From Diacronema lutheri (lineage: Eukaryota > Haptophyta > Pavlovophyceae > Pavlovales > Pavlovaceae): a DNA stretch of 64,000 nucleotides. The stretch lies in assembly GCA_019448385.1 (NCBI GenBank), contig JAGTXO010000007.1, forward strand, positions 1,302,001 through 1,366,000. The letters run 5' to 3'. Positions 48,211 through 57,952 of this stretch are shown piece by piece (the first letter of the stretch is position 1; every line of letters starts with the position of its first letter). The notes beneath the pieces are model-generated. The model was not told where the DNA came from and did no database searches. It was given only the letters and a program-made list of their open reading frames with translations. The translations under genes and the position numbers were made by a program.

Positions 48211-50785
48211 TCAGCCGCTGGCGTCGGATCGGCGCCGCGCGTATTCGTAACAGTCGAGCAGCGGTTCGCGCCTCATCGCGGCTGCCGCGGCGCGGGGCGC
48301 GGTGTTGCACGTGGGCCCAGCGCACGCCGCCATGCCAGCCAGCAGCGGCAGCGCGAGCTCGACCAGCTCGTTGCCCGCCAGCGTGCCGCGCTCGAGCTCA
48401 TGCGCGGCAGACGGCGAGCCCGCAAGGTTGCGCATCTGCCACTCGTCGAGCAAGAGGTCGAACACCTCGGGGGTGCCCACGCGTCGCGTCGCCGAGCCGG
48501 CTCCGCTGCACCACCAGTGCACGGTTGTGTTGCTCAGCGGGAAGTGCAGCTTGAGCCACGTCTGCTCGCCCTTGTACATCTCGCTGAACGAGTAGTTGCG
48601 CCACGCTGCGGCCGGGATGGGCTCGGCGCGGAGCGCGTGGGCAAACGACTTGCCATCGAGCGGCGGCGACGACGCCGGGCGGAAGGGCGCGGCGCCCGCC
48701 AAATCGACAATCGTCGCCGTGAGGTCGACCAAATTGACGGGATGCTCGAGCGTCAGGTTTGGCGGCACGCCCGGCCCGCGCACGTAGAAGGGCACGCGAG
48801 TGTCGTGCAAGTAGGGCGCGCCCTTGCCGTGCTGGCCCATGTGCTCGCCCAGCCGGTATCCATTGTCGCTAGTGTAAAACACGTAGGTGCTGGCGGCGAC
48901 GCCAAGCGCGTCGAGGCCGTCGAGCACCGTGCGCAGCATGTCGTCCATGTCGAGCATCGACGCGCTGCGCATGCGATACATCTCGTCATGCGCGGCCTCG
49001 AGTTGAGCGTCGACGGGCTGGAAGCGCCTCGACGTCTGGATGTGGGGCGGAATCGTCCCGACGGTGCTGCGATTGTAGCTTGGCACGTGCGGCATGGCAA
49101 AGAGGTGGTCAAAGGCGTGCCGGTTGCGCGCCGTCGGGCACGGCGGCCGCAGCGCGTCCTCGTCCTCGTCGTCCTCGTCGTCCTCGTCGTCCTCGTCGCC
49201 GTGCCGCGCCTCTTTGGCGTTGCGCGTCGCTCGCCGGCTTGCGCGCCGCACCCTCTTTGCCGCGCGCTTGGCCTGCTGCTTGTCCGCCCTTCGCTGCGTA
49301 CGCGCCTGCTCGCGCTCGGCACGCGCATGCGTCGCCGAGAGCACGCGGCCGCGCGCCGCCGCCACGCCTGCATTGCGGCTGCTGCGTCGGCTGCCCCCTC
49401 GGTAGCACTTGCCGCCGTGCGGCATTGCAGGCGTAATGTGCACGAAGAAGGGCTTGCCCGCCTCGACGGCTACCGCCATCTGCTCCACCGCTTGCGCGCC
49501 TAGAAAATCGGCCTGGTGGACGCCAAAGCGCGACAGCACCGGCGGCGGGGTGTTCGCCGCGCCCGCGGCGATGTCCCACTGCACAGCGTCGTAGTACATG
49601 AGCGACGACTTGCGCAAGCCGCCCCAGTAAGACCAGCCCGAGGGCGGGCGCTCCTCGAGCCGGTTGACATACTTGCCTGCGCGCGCAGCGCGCGCAGCGA
49701 GGGCGGAGCACAGCGTGCGCGTCATGCGGCGTTGCGTGCACGCGCGCAGCTGCGCAGCCGCTCTTTGGGCGCCGCTGGCTCAGGCCGGCGCCGATCCACG
49801 GATGCGAGCACCTAGGAACGCTGCGGAGGGGCCGCGCGGGGCAGAGCGCGCGCGTGCGGGCGTGAGTGCGCGTGCCCAGGCGAACGCCGCGCCCAGCCGG
49901 GCGCGCGCACCGGTGTGGTATCCGGCCGAGGTGAGCCATGTGCCCACCGTGTCGTTCTCGACGGCCCGGTATGCGGCGACGGAGCGAGCGTCCGAATTGC
50001 CGATGTATCCAACGTTGTGGGGATACCGCCCTTGCAGGATCGACGCACGGCTCGGACCGCATTGGGGCTGGGGGACGACAGCGTTGGGAAAAGACGCGCC
50101 TCGCTCGCGCAGCCTCGTGCGCAGTGTGGGCATGAACGAGAGACGGTCCTGCTTGAAGTCGCTCTCGAGGTCGTCGGCGAGGATGTAGACGATATTTGGC
50201 GCGCTGCCGCGCGGTGGCGGAGGAGCGCTTGGCAGCGTTTGGCCGCTGGGCGGCGGCAGGCTGGACGGCGGTGGGCCAGAAAAGGCTGCGGGAAGGGGCG
50301 CGTGCGCGCCATTTGGAGACGCTGGCGGCGGGCTCGGGGGCGGACTTGGAGGTGGGCTCGGGGGCGGCGGTGGAGGAGGCTGCGGCAACGCGTCAGGCGG
50401 CGTGGACGGCGGAGGCGGGGAAGGGATGGACGCGGCGGCGTTGGGTAGCGGGAGTCCGCCAGGCTGCATGGCTATGCTCGCAATGTCGTGCCACCGCGCG
50501 CCACGTGCCATGGCGCGAGCAATTGCGCTCGTCGTAGGCCTACCCAACGCGCGTGAGCGCAGGCGCAGATCATGCGAGCACGGGCGTGTGAGCATCATGT
50601 CGCGCCGTCGCGCCGCAGGCTCCTGGCGGCGCGGGGCGCGGCGTTTGGGCGCCAAGCGTCGCGCACGGCGCGTACGTCGATGCTTCCATCTTGACTGTCG
50701 CAGCCGCCAGCTCGCTGCACAGTGTGGGCGCGGCGGCGAGGATGGGCAGGATGAGCACCGGGATGGTGGCGTGAAACATCGGCAT
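48211..50785 (-). CDS. Secreted sulfatase (formylglycine type)
   Basis: The enzyme hydrolyses sulfate esters. The catalytic exons are clear: one ends at 49911, and the next runs 49676-48211, joined by GT-AG with GYHTG-KYVNRL across the junction. The fold shows PNIVYILADDL (metal Asp pair), the FGly-generating motif CGPSRASILQGRYPHNVGYI, HITPAMPH, and SDNGYRLGEHMGQHGKG (metal Asp-Asn). The first exon is inferred at 50785, encoding a good signal peptide (MPMFHATIPVLILPILAAA, Cys-rich end). Its donor and the next acceptor near 50470-50490 are not certain (for example GTACGC at about 50675). An extended SPPP/PPPS linker precedes the catalytic domain, and an Arg/Asp-rich insert (residues after HGGKCYRGG) is a lineage-specific loop. 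Start is low confidence; enzyme class is strong. Confidence 0.87.
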
Positions 50786-50914
50786 GTCGATGCCGATGTT
50801 GCAGGTCGATGCCGATGTTGCAGGTGCGTCTCCACCGACTGGCCGAAGTCTCTTTTTGTCTCATACGTCTTTGTTCTATTTCGGGAAGACGCCTTGGGAG
50901 GGGGCCCGGCAAGA
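50786..50914. promoter_or_regulatory. Divergent promoter sulfatase / homocysteine methyltransferase with tandem element
   Basis: Two tandem copies of a 19-bp element, GTCGATGCCGATGTTGCAG, occupy about 50786-50823 next to the inferred sulfatase start. A T-rich patch (TCTCTTTTTGTCTCATACG, about 50849-50867) lies 50-65 bases before the methyltransferase ATG. The duplication could be a transcription-factor site. Confidence 0.5.
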
Positions 50915-51997
50915 ATGATGGCGTCCTGTGCGGCTGTGCCGGAGACGCTCATCCTCGACGGTGGCCTCTCGACGGAGCTGGAACGGCACCACGGCGTCGA
51001 TCTATCGGCACACCCAACACTCTGGACTGCGGGTCTGCTCGGCTCGGCAGACGGCCGCGCCGCGCTGCGCGCCGCGCACCTCGCGTTCGCGGCGGCGGGC
51101 GCGGACATTGTCCTCAGCGGCACGTATCAGGCGAGCACGCCCAGGCTGACGGCGGCGGACGTGCGCGCCGGCGTCGACGTGGCCGTTGGCGCCGCGCGCG
51201 AAGCGAGCGCGGCGCTCGGCCGCCATGTCAGCGCGTGGTTGAGCGTCGGCCCGCTTGGCGCGACACTCGCGGACGGGAGCGAATATTCGGGTACATACCC
51301 GCCCGAGCAGCGCTCGGAGGCGGCGCTGCTCGCCTTTCATGCCGCTCGGCTGGACGTCTTCTTTGGCGCGCCCGATGCAGCTGAATTGGGCGGCGTCGCA
51401 TTCGAGACCGTGCCGAGCGCGGCCGAAGCGCGCGCGCTCGCGCGGCTCGCGAGCACGGACGCGCGCGTGCGCGTACTGCCATGCTGGATTTCGCTGCAGT
51501 GCGCCGACGGCGAGCGGCTCGCGGACGGCACGCCGCTGGTGCCGCTCGCCACCGAGCTGTGCGCTGCGCTCGCCGGCCGCGGTGCGCTCACCGGCCTCGG
51601 CGCCAATTGCATGCCCGCGCGCGACGCCGAGCAGATCGTGGGTGCGCTCGCGCGCGCCGCGACCGACGCGGCCGGACGGGCGCAGGCGAACGGCTCGGCG
51701 GCGCGGCGCGGTGTCGATAGCATATGCATCTACCCGAATGCGGGCGGCAGCTGGGACGCGCGCGCGCGCTGCTGGCGGTGCGACGACGGCGCGCCGTCGT
51801 TTGCGCGCACGCACGCGCCGCGCTGGCGCGAGCTGATCCGCGCCGCAGGGCTGCGCGCCATCATCGGCGGCTGCTGCAACTCCGATCGGGCGCTCGTTGC
51901 CGAGCTGCGCGCGCAGCTTCACCCGGAGGGTGGCGCGCCGTGGACTGCAGACGGGCGCACCTGTCGCACCAGTCCCACGGGCCTGAAAATCATTTAA
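50915..51997 (+). CDS. Homocysteine S-methyltransferase
   Basis: The 360-residue single-exon enzyme makes methionine by methyl transfer to homocysteine, probably from S-methylmethionine or AdoMet. The start motif ILDGGLSTELERH is followed by TYQASTPRL and SVGPLGATLADGSEYSG. The zinc ligands are Cys of GANCMP, and the adjacent Cys pair of IIGGCCNSD. The barrel strand SICIYPNAGGSWDA and the family ending around GLRAIIGGCC confirm it. No signal peptide is visible, so it is cytosolic. ATG 50915 and 50918 are adjacent; the divergent sulfatase start is only 129 bases away. Confidence 0.92.
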   Translation: MMASCAAVPETLILDGGLSTELERHHGVDLSAHPTLWTAGLLGSADGRAALRAAHLAFAAAGADIVLSGTYQASTPRLTAADVRAGVDVAVGAAREASAALGRHVSAWLSVGPLGATLADGSEYSGTYPPEQRSEAALLAFHAARLDVFFGAPDAAELGGVAFETVPSAAEARALARLASTDARVRVLPCWISLQCADGERLADGTPLVPLATELCAALAGRGALTGLGANCMPARDAEQIVGALARAATDAAGRAQANGSAARRGVDSICIYPNAGGSWDARARCWRCDDGAPSFARTHAPRWRELIRAAGLRAIIGGCCNSDRALVAELRAQLHPEGGAPWTADGRTCRTSPTGLKII

Positions 51998-52144
51998 ATC
52001 CTGATCGAACGCGCCCCAACCCTCATGAATAACAGCTGACAACGAGCAAGAAGCTTCTAAAGTCAATTGCGGTTGGGGCAGTCCTTGGCACGAGCAAACT
52101 TGGCGGACTGCGTGGAATCGAGGCGGTGGAGTTGGCCGTGAATC

Positions 52145-53629
52145 ATGCTCGCACTGCGCCGCTCGTTTGCGGCGCGGCCGGCCCTCGCTGCGGCGGCTGC
52201 GCAGCGCGCTTGCGTGCACCTTGCGCCGCCGATGCGCGCGCTGCTGGTTCCCACGAGCCGCGGGCTCGCGCGCACCCGCGCGCGCCCGTGCTCAGCGCCG
52301 CGCGCGAGCTCGTCGTCGAACCCTGTCGCCGGGCCTGGATGGCTTGCGCACGGGCACGCGCTGCAGCAGCGCCTGCTCGCGCAGCCGTTCGCGCTGTTCG
52401 GGCGCCGCCTCATCTCGGCCGCTGCGCAGCTCCCGCTGCCGCGCGCGCCCCTCGAGCTGCCGGGCTGGATGCTGCGGCTGCCGCTCGTCGGCGCAATGCT
52501 GCAGCACCTCCGCTTCCGGCCGACGTGGCCAGGGCACGCGGCGTTCGCGCTGAGCGGGCTCTCGTTCCTCGTGACGGACATGCTCTGGTTGCGCGCCATC
52601 GCCTCGCTCTCGTGTCTGCTCGCCATCGGCTTCAATTGGTTCCACCCGGTCGGCAAGACCCTCTGGCTGCCCGTCTACTGGAACGTTGCGTACATCGTCG
52701 TCAACGCGGTGTACATCGCGCAGATCCTCAAGGAGCGCGCCGTCAGTCTCTCGGCGCTCGAGCGGCAGATCTACCGCGAGCACTTTGACGGCGCGCTCAG
52801 CGTGAGCGACTTCAAGCGGCTGCTCGACGCCGGCTCGATCCGCACGGCGTGCGGCAAGGAGCTGCTGCTCGTGCGCGGCCGCCACCCGCAGCACCTCGTC
52901 CTCGTCTTCGACGGCCATCCGTGCGTCGAGGTGGAGGCGGGGATCAGCTTCACGCGCGCCAACGGCCTCGTCGGCGAGATGTCCTTCTTGCACGGCGGCG
53001 AGGCTTCGGCGACGGTGCATGTCAGTGCGGGCAGCAGGTACGTCGTGTGGGAGCGCGCGGCGCTCGACGCGTGGCTTGAGCGCGAGCCGGCGATGCGCCG
53101 CGGGATCGAGCTGGCGATCGCACGCGAGCTGATGCGTAAACTCGCGCACTCCAACAAGGAGCTCGTGCGAGCGACGCGCCTCGCCGAGTACAGCCGTTTC
53201 GTCTCGCGCGCAGCGCTGCGGGTGCAGCTCGGCGCGCGAGCTGAGCGCGACGCGAGTTGCGACGGCTTCTTCGAGCTGCTGCGCGCGCAGCGCGAGGCGG
53301 CGGGCGTGACGGGCGAGATGCACGCGCGCGTGCTCGCCGACTTTGGCGTCGACGAGGCGACGTGCCGCCGCGAGCAGCTGCCGGCCGGTGCGGTGTGCGG
53401 GGCGATTGTCGCTGCGGCCGACGGCGCCGGCTCCGAGGCGGACGGCGGCGCACGGAACGAGTGCTCGGAGGGCGGCGCGCGCACGGCGGCCGAGCGCTCG
53501 GCCGCGCGCGCCGTCGCGCACACGGTTGAGCACGCCCTCAATCGCCGCGCGAGCAGCGGCGACGCGGCCGGCGTGCACGCGACGGAGCGCGCCGAGGGGC
53601 GGAGCGGCGAGCGCCAGAGCGCCAGTTGA
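52145..53629 (+). CDS. Popeye-domain (cNMP-binding-like) membrane protein
   Basis: The 494-residue single-exon protein has an Arg/Ala-rich N-terminus that may be an organelle-targeting leader. Three hydrophobic segments then resemble POPDC membrane helices (AFALSGLSFLVTDMLWLRAI, IASLSCLLAIGFNWF, LWLPVYWNVAYIVVNAVYI). The Popeye/cyclic-nucleotide-binding fold runs from about 190 to 330: ALERQIYREHFDGALSVSDF, LLLVRGRHPQHLVLVFDGHP, NGLVGEMSFLHGGEASATV and YVVWERAALDAWLEREP. In animals, POPDC proteins bind cAMP with a DSPE/FQVT-type pocket; here GEMSF and ASATV occupy the corresponding loop, so nucleotide binding is uncertain. The C-terminal 120 residues are low-complexity. The bacterial cNMP-domain family is an alternative parent. 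Confidence 0.8.
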   Translation: MLALRRSFAARPALAAAAAQRACVHLAPPMRALLVPTSRGLARTRARPCSAPRASSSSNPVAGPGWLAHGHALQQRLLAQPFALFGRRLISAAAQLPLPRAPLELPGWMLRLPLVGAMLQHLRFRPTWPGHAAFALSGLSFLVTDMLWLRAIASLSCLLAIGFNWFHPVGKTLWLPVYWNVAYIVVNAVYIAQILKERAVSLSALERQIYREHFDGALSVSDFKRLLDAGSIRTACGKELLLVRGRHPQHLVLVFDGHPCVEVEAGISFTRANGLVGEMSFLHGGEASATVHVSAGSRYVVWERAALDAWLEREPAMRRGIELAIARELMRKLAHSNKELVRATRLAEYSRFVSRAALRVQLGARAERDASCDGFFELLRAQREAAGVTGEMHARVLADFGVDEATCRREQLPAGAVCGAIVAAADGAGSEADGGARNECSEGGARTAAERSAARAVAHTVEHALNRRASSGDAAGVHATERAEGRSGERQSAS

Positions 53630-53842
53630 GAAGAGCGGCTTTGCGCTCGCCGCCCGTCGACCCTGCGCAGCATCGCCGTGCCCGCGTCGCGCACGGTGCA
53701 TGCCGCCCACGCCCAGCCAGACCCCAGACTCCCAGAGTCAGTCAGAGTTGTGACCCACGATTCCAGCAAACGAAGTGGTACTGTACCGCACTGGCAGTCC
53801 GCCGTTGCAAGGCGGCCGGCCGGGCGGCGCGGCGCGCGCGCA

Positions 53843-54612
53843 ATGGTCGCTTTCCCGACGCCATACGAGGGCGTGCCGATCACCGCTGGGCGTGGCCGCT
53901 GGGCGGTGGATCTGTGCCGCTGCTGCGGGAGCAAGTGCTGCCTGCTGCCGCTCTGCGTCACGTGCGTGCCGTGCTTCCCCCTCGCGCGAGCGGCGGCGCG
54001 TGCCGGCGTATGCCGCTACACGACGGTGCTCGTCGTTGCGGGCGTGCTCGTCCTCCTCGTGAGCATGTGGCCAGACTTGGAGGAGCGGAACGTGTACGTC
54101 GACGAGGTGAGCGGCGCCAACGCGACCAACAGCACGGGCGGCAGCATCGGGTGGGAGGAGGTCTACGCGGAGCCCGTGAACCGCACGCTGTACGTGGCGA
54201 GCTCGATCGGATACTGGAGCGTCGCTGCCGGGTTCCTCGTGCTCTGTCTAATCGTGCGTAGGCGACTCGTTGCAAAGTACGAGATCGACGAGCACCCGCT
54301 CGTCAGCTGCCTGCTCACCACGTGCCTGGGACCGTGCGCCATTGGCCAGCAGCTCATGCACGTCGGTGCGCGAGCAGCCCGGGCGCGGCGTCGCGCTCGA
54401 AGGAACGAGGAGGCCGCGCGCCGCGCTGCCAGCCGCCCGTCACGCCGACCCTGAACGCGTCGCGCGACACCTCCCCCCATCATCTCAACCCCTCCCCTCG
54501 CTCCGCGCCCGCAGACCTGGTCGAGTACGGCTCGGTGCAGGAGGACTGCTCCTGCGACGAGGCGCACCCAGCGCGGGAGCGCGCCACAAACACGAATGTC
54601 GAGATGCTCTGA
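53843..54612 (+). CDS. PLAC8-type Cys-rich membrane protein
   Basis: Exons 53843-54365 and 54515-54612 join in frame to 206 residues (intron GTGCGC...CAG). The first Cys block is WAVDLCRCCGSKCCLLPLC followed by VTCVPCFPLARAA. A membrane segment (TTVLVVAGVLVLLVSMWP) and a lumenal loop with N-glycosylation sites (NATNSTG) follow. A second membrane segment (SVAAGFLVLCLIVRR) leads to YEIDEHPLVSCLLTTCLGPC and AIGQQLMHVDLVEYGSVQED. The last block matches the C-terminal CP-x-C region of PLAC8/DUF614 proteins, which in plants and animals affect metal transport and cell size. The two Cys blocks flanking a long inserted loop are unusual for the family. The first ATG at 53678 is in the same frame but in non-conserved sequence; 53843 fits the domain start. 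Confidence 0.75.
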
Positions 54613-54858
54613 CACACGCTCGGATGCACTGACGCGGGCCGAAGCACCGCACCCCCGTGCGAGGGTACAGAGTATCACAGGTGGGAATCCCGCCGTCGCC
54701 TGGGTGTTCGCCGTCGAGTTTGGGCCGCGGAGGCGGGAGCCGGCGCTGGCGGCTGGCCGCTGGGCGTCTCGGTTCGCCGTTCGGCATTCTCGGCGGATTT
54801 GCCGTTGGAGCCGAGAAAACATTCACTCTGAAAATCTCGAACCCTGGTCAAGACGTGG

Positions 54859-56225
54859 ATGCGAGTACGCGAGATCGGCGCGGCCGGGACGGCGGCGGTT
54901 TGGCTCGTGGACAAAGCGGGTGGGGTGCAGCGCCGTGCGCATCTGTCGCCACGCATCTCGGCCTCCGCACGCGAGCGCCTCTGGTCGCTCTTCGCGCGCG
55001 TCTTCCTGCCCGACGGCTTCCCTCACTCGGTGCGGCCCGAGTACGCAACGTACCAGCTCTACGACACGCTGCAGGCACTCTGCTCTTACCTGCGCGGCAT
55101 CCTGACGACCACGGCCATCCTCGAGGCGTCAGGCGTCGGCAATGAGACCGCCTCCCCGCTCGCCGCTGCCGTCGCGTGGGTGCGCGCGCGCGCACGCGCG
55201 CGCCACGCGCGCGCCGCGCGGCGCCGACGCGCGCGGCGCCGACGCGCGCGCGGCGCGGCTGCACGCCGCAGGTGTTGCGCGACGGCTTCGGGATGCTTGG
55301 CTCGCTCATCTTCGCCTTCTGCGTGGGCAGCCGCTTCGATGGCGGCGTGAAGGAATGGCGGCTCTTCGCTGACCTGATCAACGATGTCGGCCTGTCGCTC
55401 GACATGGTCGCACCGCTGCTGCCGCACCGTGTCCTCCTCCTCACCTCATGCGGTGCCATGTGCAAGACGATGTGCGGCGTTGCGGCGGGCGCGACGCGTG
55501 CGAGCATCACCGCGCACTTTGCGCTGCGCGACAACTTGGCGGACGTGTCGACCAAGGAGGGCGCGCAGGAGACGGCGGTGTCCCTCGTTGGCCTGCTGGT
55601 AGGCCTCGCGCTCGCACGCGCAGTGCACCTCTCGCACGCGCGCGCGCGGCTGCTCTTCGCGCTGCTCACCGCCGTGCACGTGCTCGCAAACTACCGCGGC
55701 GTGCGCAGCCTCTGCCTCTGCTCGCTCAACGCACAGCGCGCCGCGCTGCTCGTCGACGCGGTCGCGAACGGCGCGCCCGCAGACCGCGCGGCGATCGCGC
55801 GGCGCGAGCGCGTTTTGCGGTGGCCGGTGGCCTCGCGCGTGCTGCTCGGCGTGCGCCTCGGCGACGCGTTCCGCGGCCCGCTTGCAGGCCTCGCCCTCGC
55901 CGCCGCGGCCGAGGCGTGCGCGGGCGAGCGGCACGTGCTGTGGGCGGAGGGGGGGCGCGTGCGCGCGCTGCTGCGCGATGGGTGCGAGCAGGCGGACATG
56001 CTGCGCGCCTTCGTGCACGCGCGGCTGCTGCTGCGCGCGCGCACGCGGTGGCCGCCGGTCGCAAGCGCGGCCGACGTGCGCGAGCGATGCACCGAGGTGG
56101 CCGCGGCGCGCGCGGAGATGTGCGCGCTGCTGCCGCGGCTGCTCGACAGCGTGCGCGAGCACGGCTGGAGCGCGCTCAGGCTGCACCTCGGCGAAGGGGC
56201 GCACCGGTACTCGTGGGAAGCGTGA
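54859..56225 (+). CDS. Root-UVB-sensitive / DUF647 family protein
   Basis: Exons 54859-55179 and 55272-56225 join in phase 0 to 424 residues (intron GTGCGC...CAG, 92 nt). The DUF647 signature is clear: FARVFLPDGFPHSVRPEYAT, YQLYDTLQALCSYLRGIL, then across the intron VLRDGFGMLGSLIFAF, SRFDGGVKEWRLFADLINDV, then LLLTSCGAMCKTMCGVAAGA and FALRDNLADVSTKEGAQET. RUS proteins act in plastid or vitamin B6-related signalling in plants; the animal homologue is RUSF1. The first residues (MRVREIGAAGTAAVWLVDKA) show no strong signal peptide, so location is unclear. Several hydrophobic segments suggest a membrane protein. Confidence 0.9.
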
Positions 56226-56306
56226 AAAAATGAAGCGTAAAAAAGCGGGGGTGAGTCCCCTCATGATCAGCGGAGTTCCTCCACAAGTAGCATTGCTACA
56301 CTACGT

Positions 56307-56317
56307 GGGGGGGGGGG
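56307..56317. repeat. Poly(G), 11 nt, between convergent genes
   Basis: This short G run lies 82 bases after the RUS stop and 9 bases beyond the kinase stop. Confidence 0.85.
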
Positions 56318-56325
56318 AAGCAGCC

Positions 56326-57904
56326 TCACGCGGCGTGCTTAAGTGTCACGGGCAGCGAGAGGGCGATCGCCGCCGCGTCGACCGCCGTGTTGCCCCCACT
56401 GTCGAGGGTCGGCCCCGTCTCAGTCAGCCGCTCAGCCGATTCGGGCGAAGGGCCGTTCCGCCCACCCGCGTCGGCTGCAGCGTCGGCTTGCGAGCTCGAC
56501 ATGCGCCCGTCGCGTGGCGGCAGCAGCGCGCCGCTCGCCGGCGCCTGTGCCTCCTTGCGCGCGGCGTTCGCGCGGAAGAGCACGCGTGCGGCGTGTGCGA
56601 GCGCTTGCCCGCGCTGCGCTCCGCCGTGCGCGCCGAGCGCAGGGAGCGGTGTGTCGTTGCCGCAGTTGCCGCCACCGCCACCGCCATCGCCGGGCGGCGG
56701 CTGCGGCGGCGGCTGGGCGCCAAGGTCGACGGAGGAGTGCTCTCGGTTGAGGCCCGCCTCCTCAGCCTCCCACCAGCCGTGCATGTCCTCGAGCAGCAGC
56801 TCGAGCGTGAGCTCCGTGCCGTAGGCATTGTCGACGGACTCCGAGCCGCGTACGCGCCTGCACGGCAGCGCGATGCGCACGCGGATGAAGTTGCCCGACG
56901 CACCTGTGGAGGGCGGGACGGCGGAGAGCGGCAACCGGTAGCGCGCGAGCCACTCGTTCCGCCCGAGCACGTTGCGGTCCTTGATCGCGAGCTCGAGGTG
57001 CGTCTCGTCGACACGACCCCGCGGCAGCTCGAATTTAAAGGAGGCGTCGGACCGCCCCTCCCACGAGGGGCACGTGCTGCCCGTCACGACGGGCGTCCGG
57101 CGCTTGGCCTCGCCGATGCGTAGCGACACGTACGGGTTGATCTGCTGCCGCAGCAGCCCCGCCACGTGGATGTTGTTCAGACCCACCGCGCGCACCACAC
57201 GCACGGTCAGGACGGGCGGCGGGAAGACGGCAGGGCGGCGCATCACGCCGGGCGCGGCCGGCTGGGCGGGCGGCGGCGGCTGACGCGGCTGGCGCGGTAG
57301 CGGCGCGAGCGGTGGCGGCGGCGCCGCCGCGCGCGGCGGCGGCGGTGGCGGCTCGCGAGCGGTCGGGCGCGCGACGCTGGCGCGGGCGAGCGGCACGGCG
57401 AGCGCGGCGGTCGGCAGCGAGACGGCGCGCGCGCGGTGCTGCCGGCTGGGCGGCGAGAGGCGGACCTCCGAGGCGCGCCGCCGGCTCGCCGCGCTTGAGA
57501 GTGGCGAGGCGAGCTGCGTGAGGCCGCGCAGCCACCTGCCCACGCCGCCGGCCGATGACTGGCCCGGCTCGGAGCGCGCCAGCGGTCGGCCGCCCCAGCC
57601 GATGCCCGAGCCGATGCCCGAGCCGATGCTCCGTGCGCTGCCACTGCCACCATCAGCCGGCGGCGCCGAGCCGGCGCCGCTTGACGCTGCGCTTGCCTCC
57701 GCGCCGCCTGCGACGCCCGCGTCGCATCGCGCACCCGGCCGCCCCGGCTGCCCGAGCTGCCCGAGCTGCGCGGTTGCGTGCACGTGCAGCCGCGAGCCGT
57801 CCCTTGCGAGCCGAGCACACGCGCGCCGCCCGACAGCGAGCACGAGCGTTGCAATCTTGCCGTCCTCCCACTGCGCCCTGATGCCCACTTCCAAGCCGCC
57901 CTCG

Positions 57905-57952
<48 letters not shown>

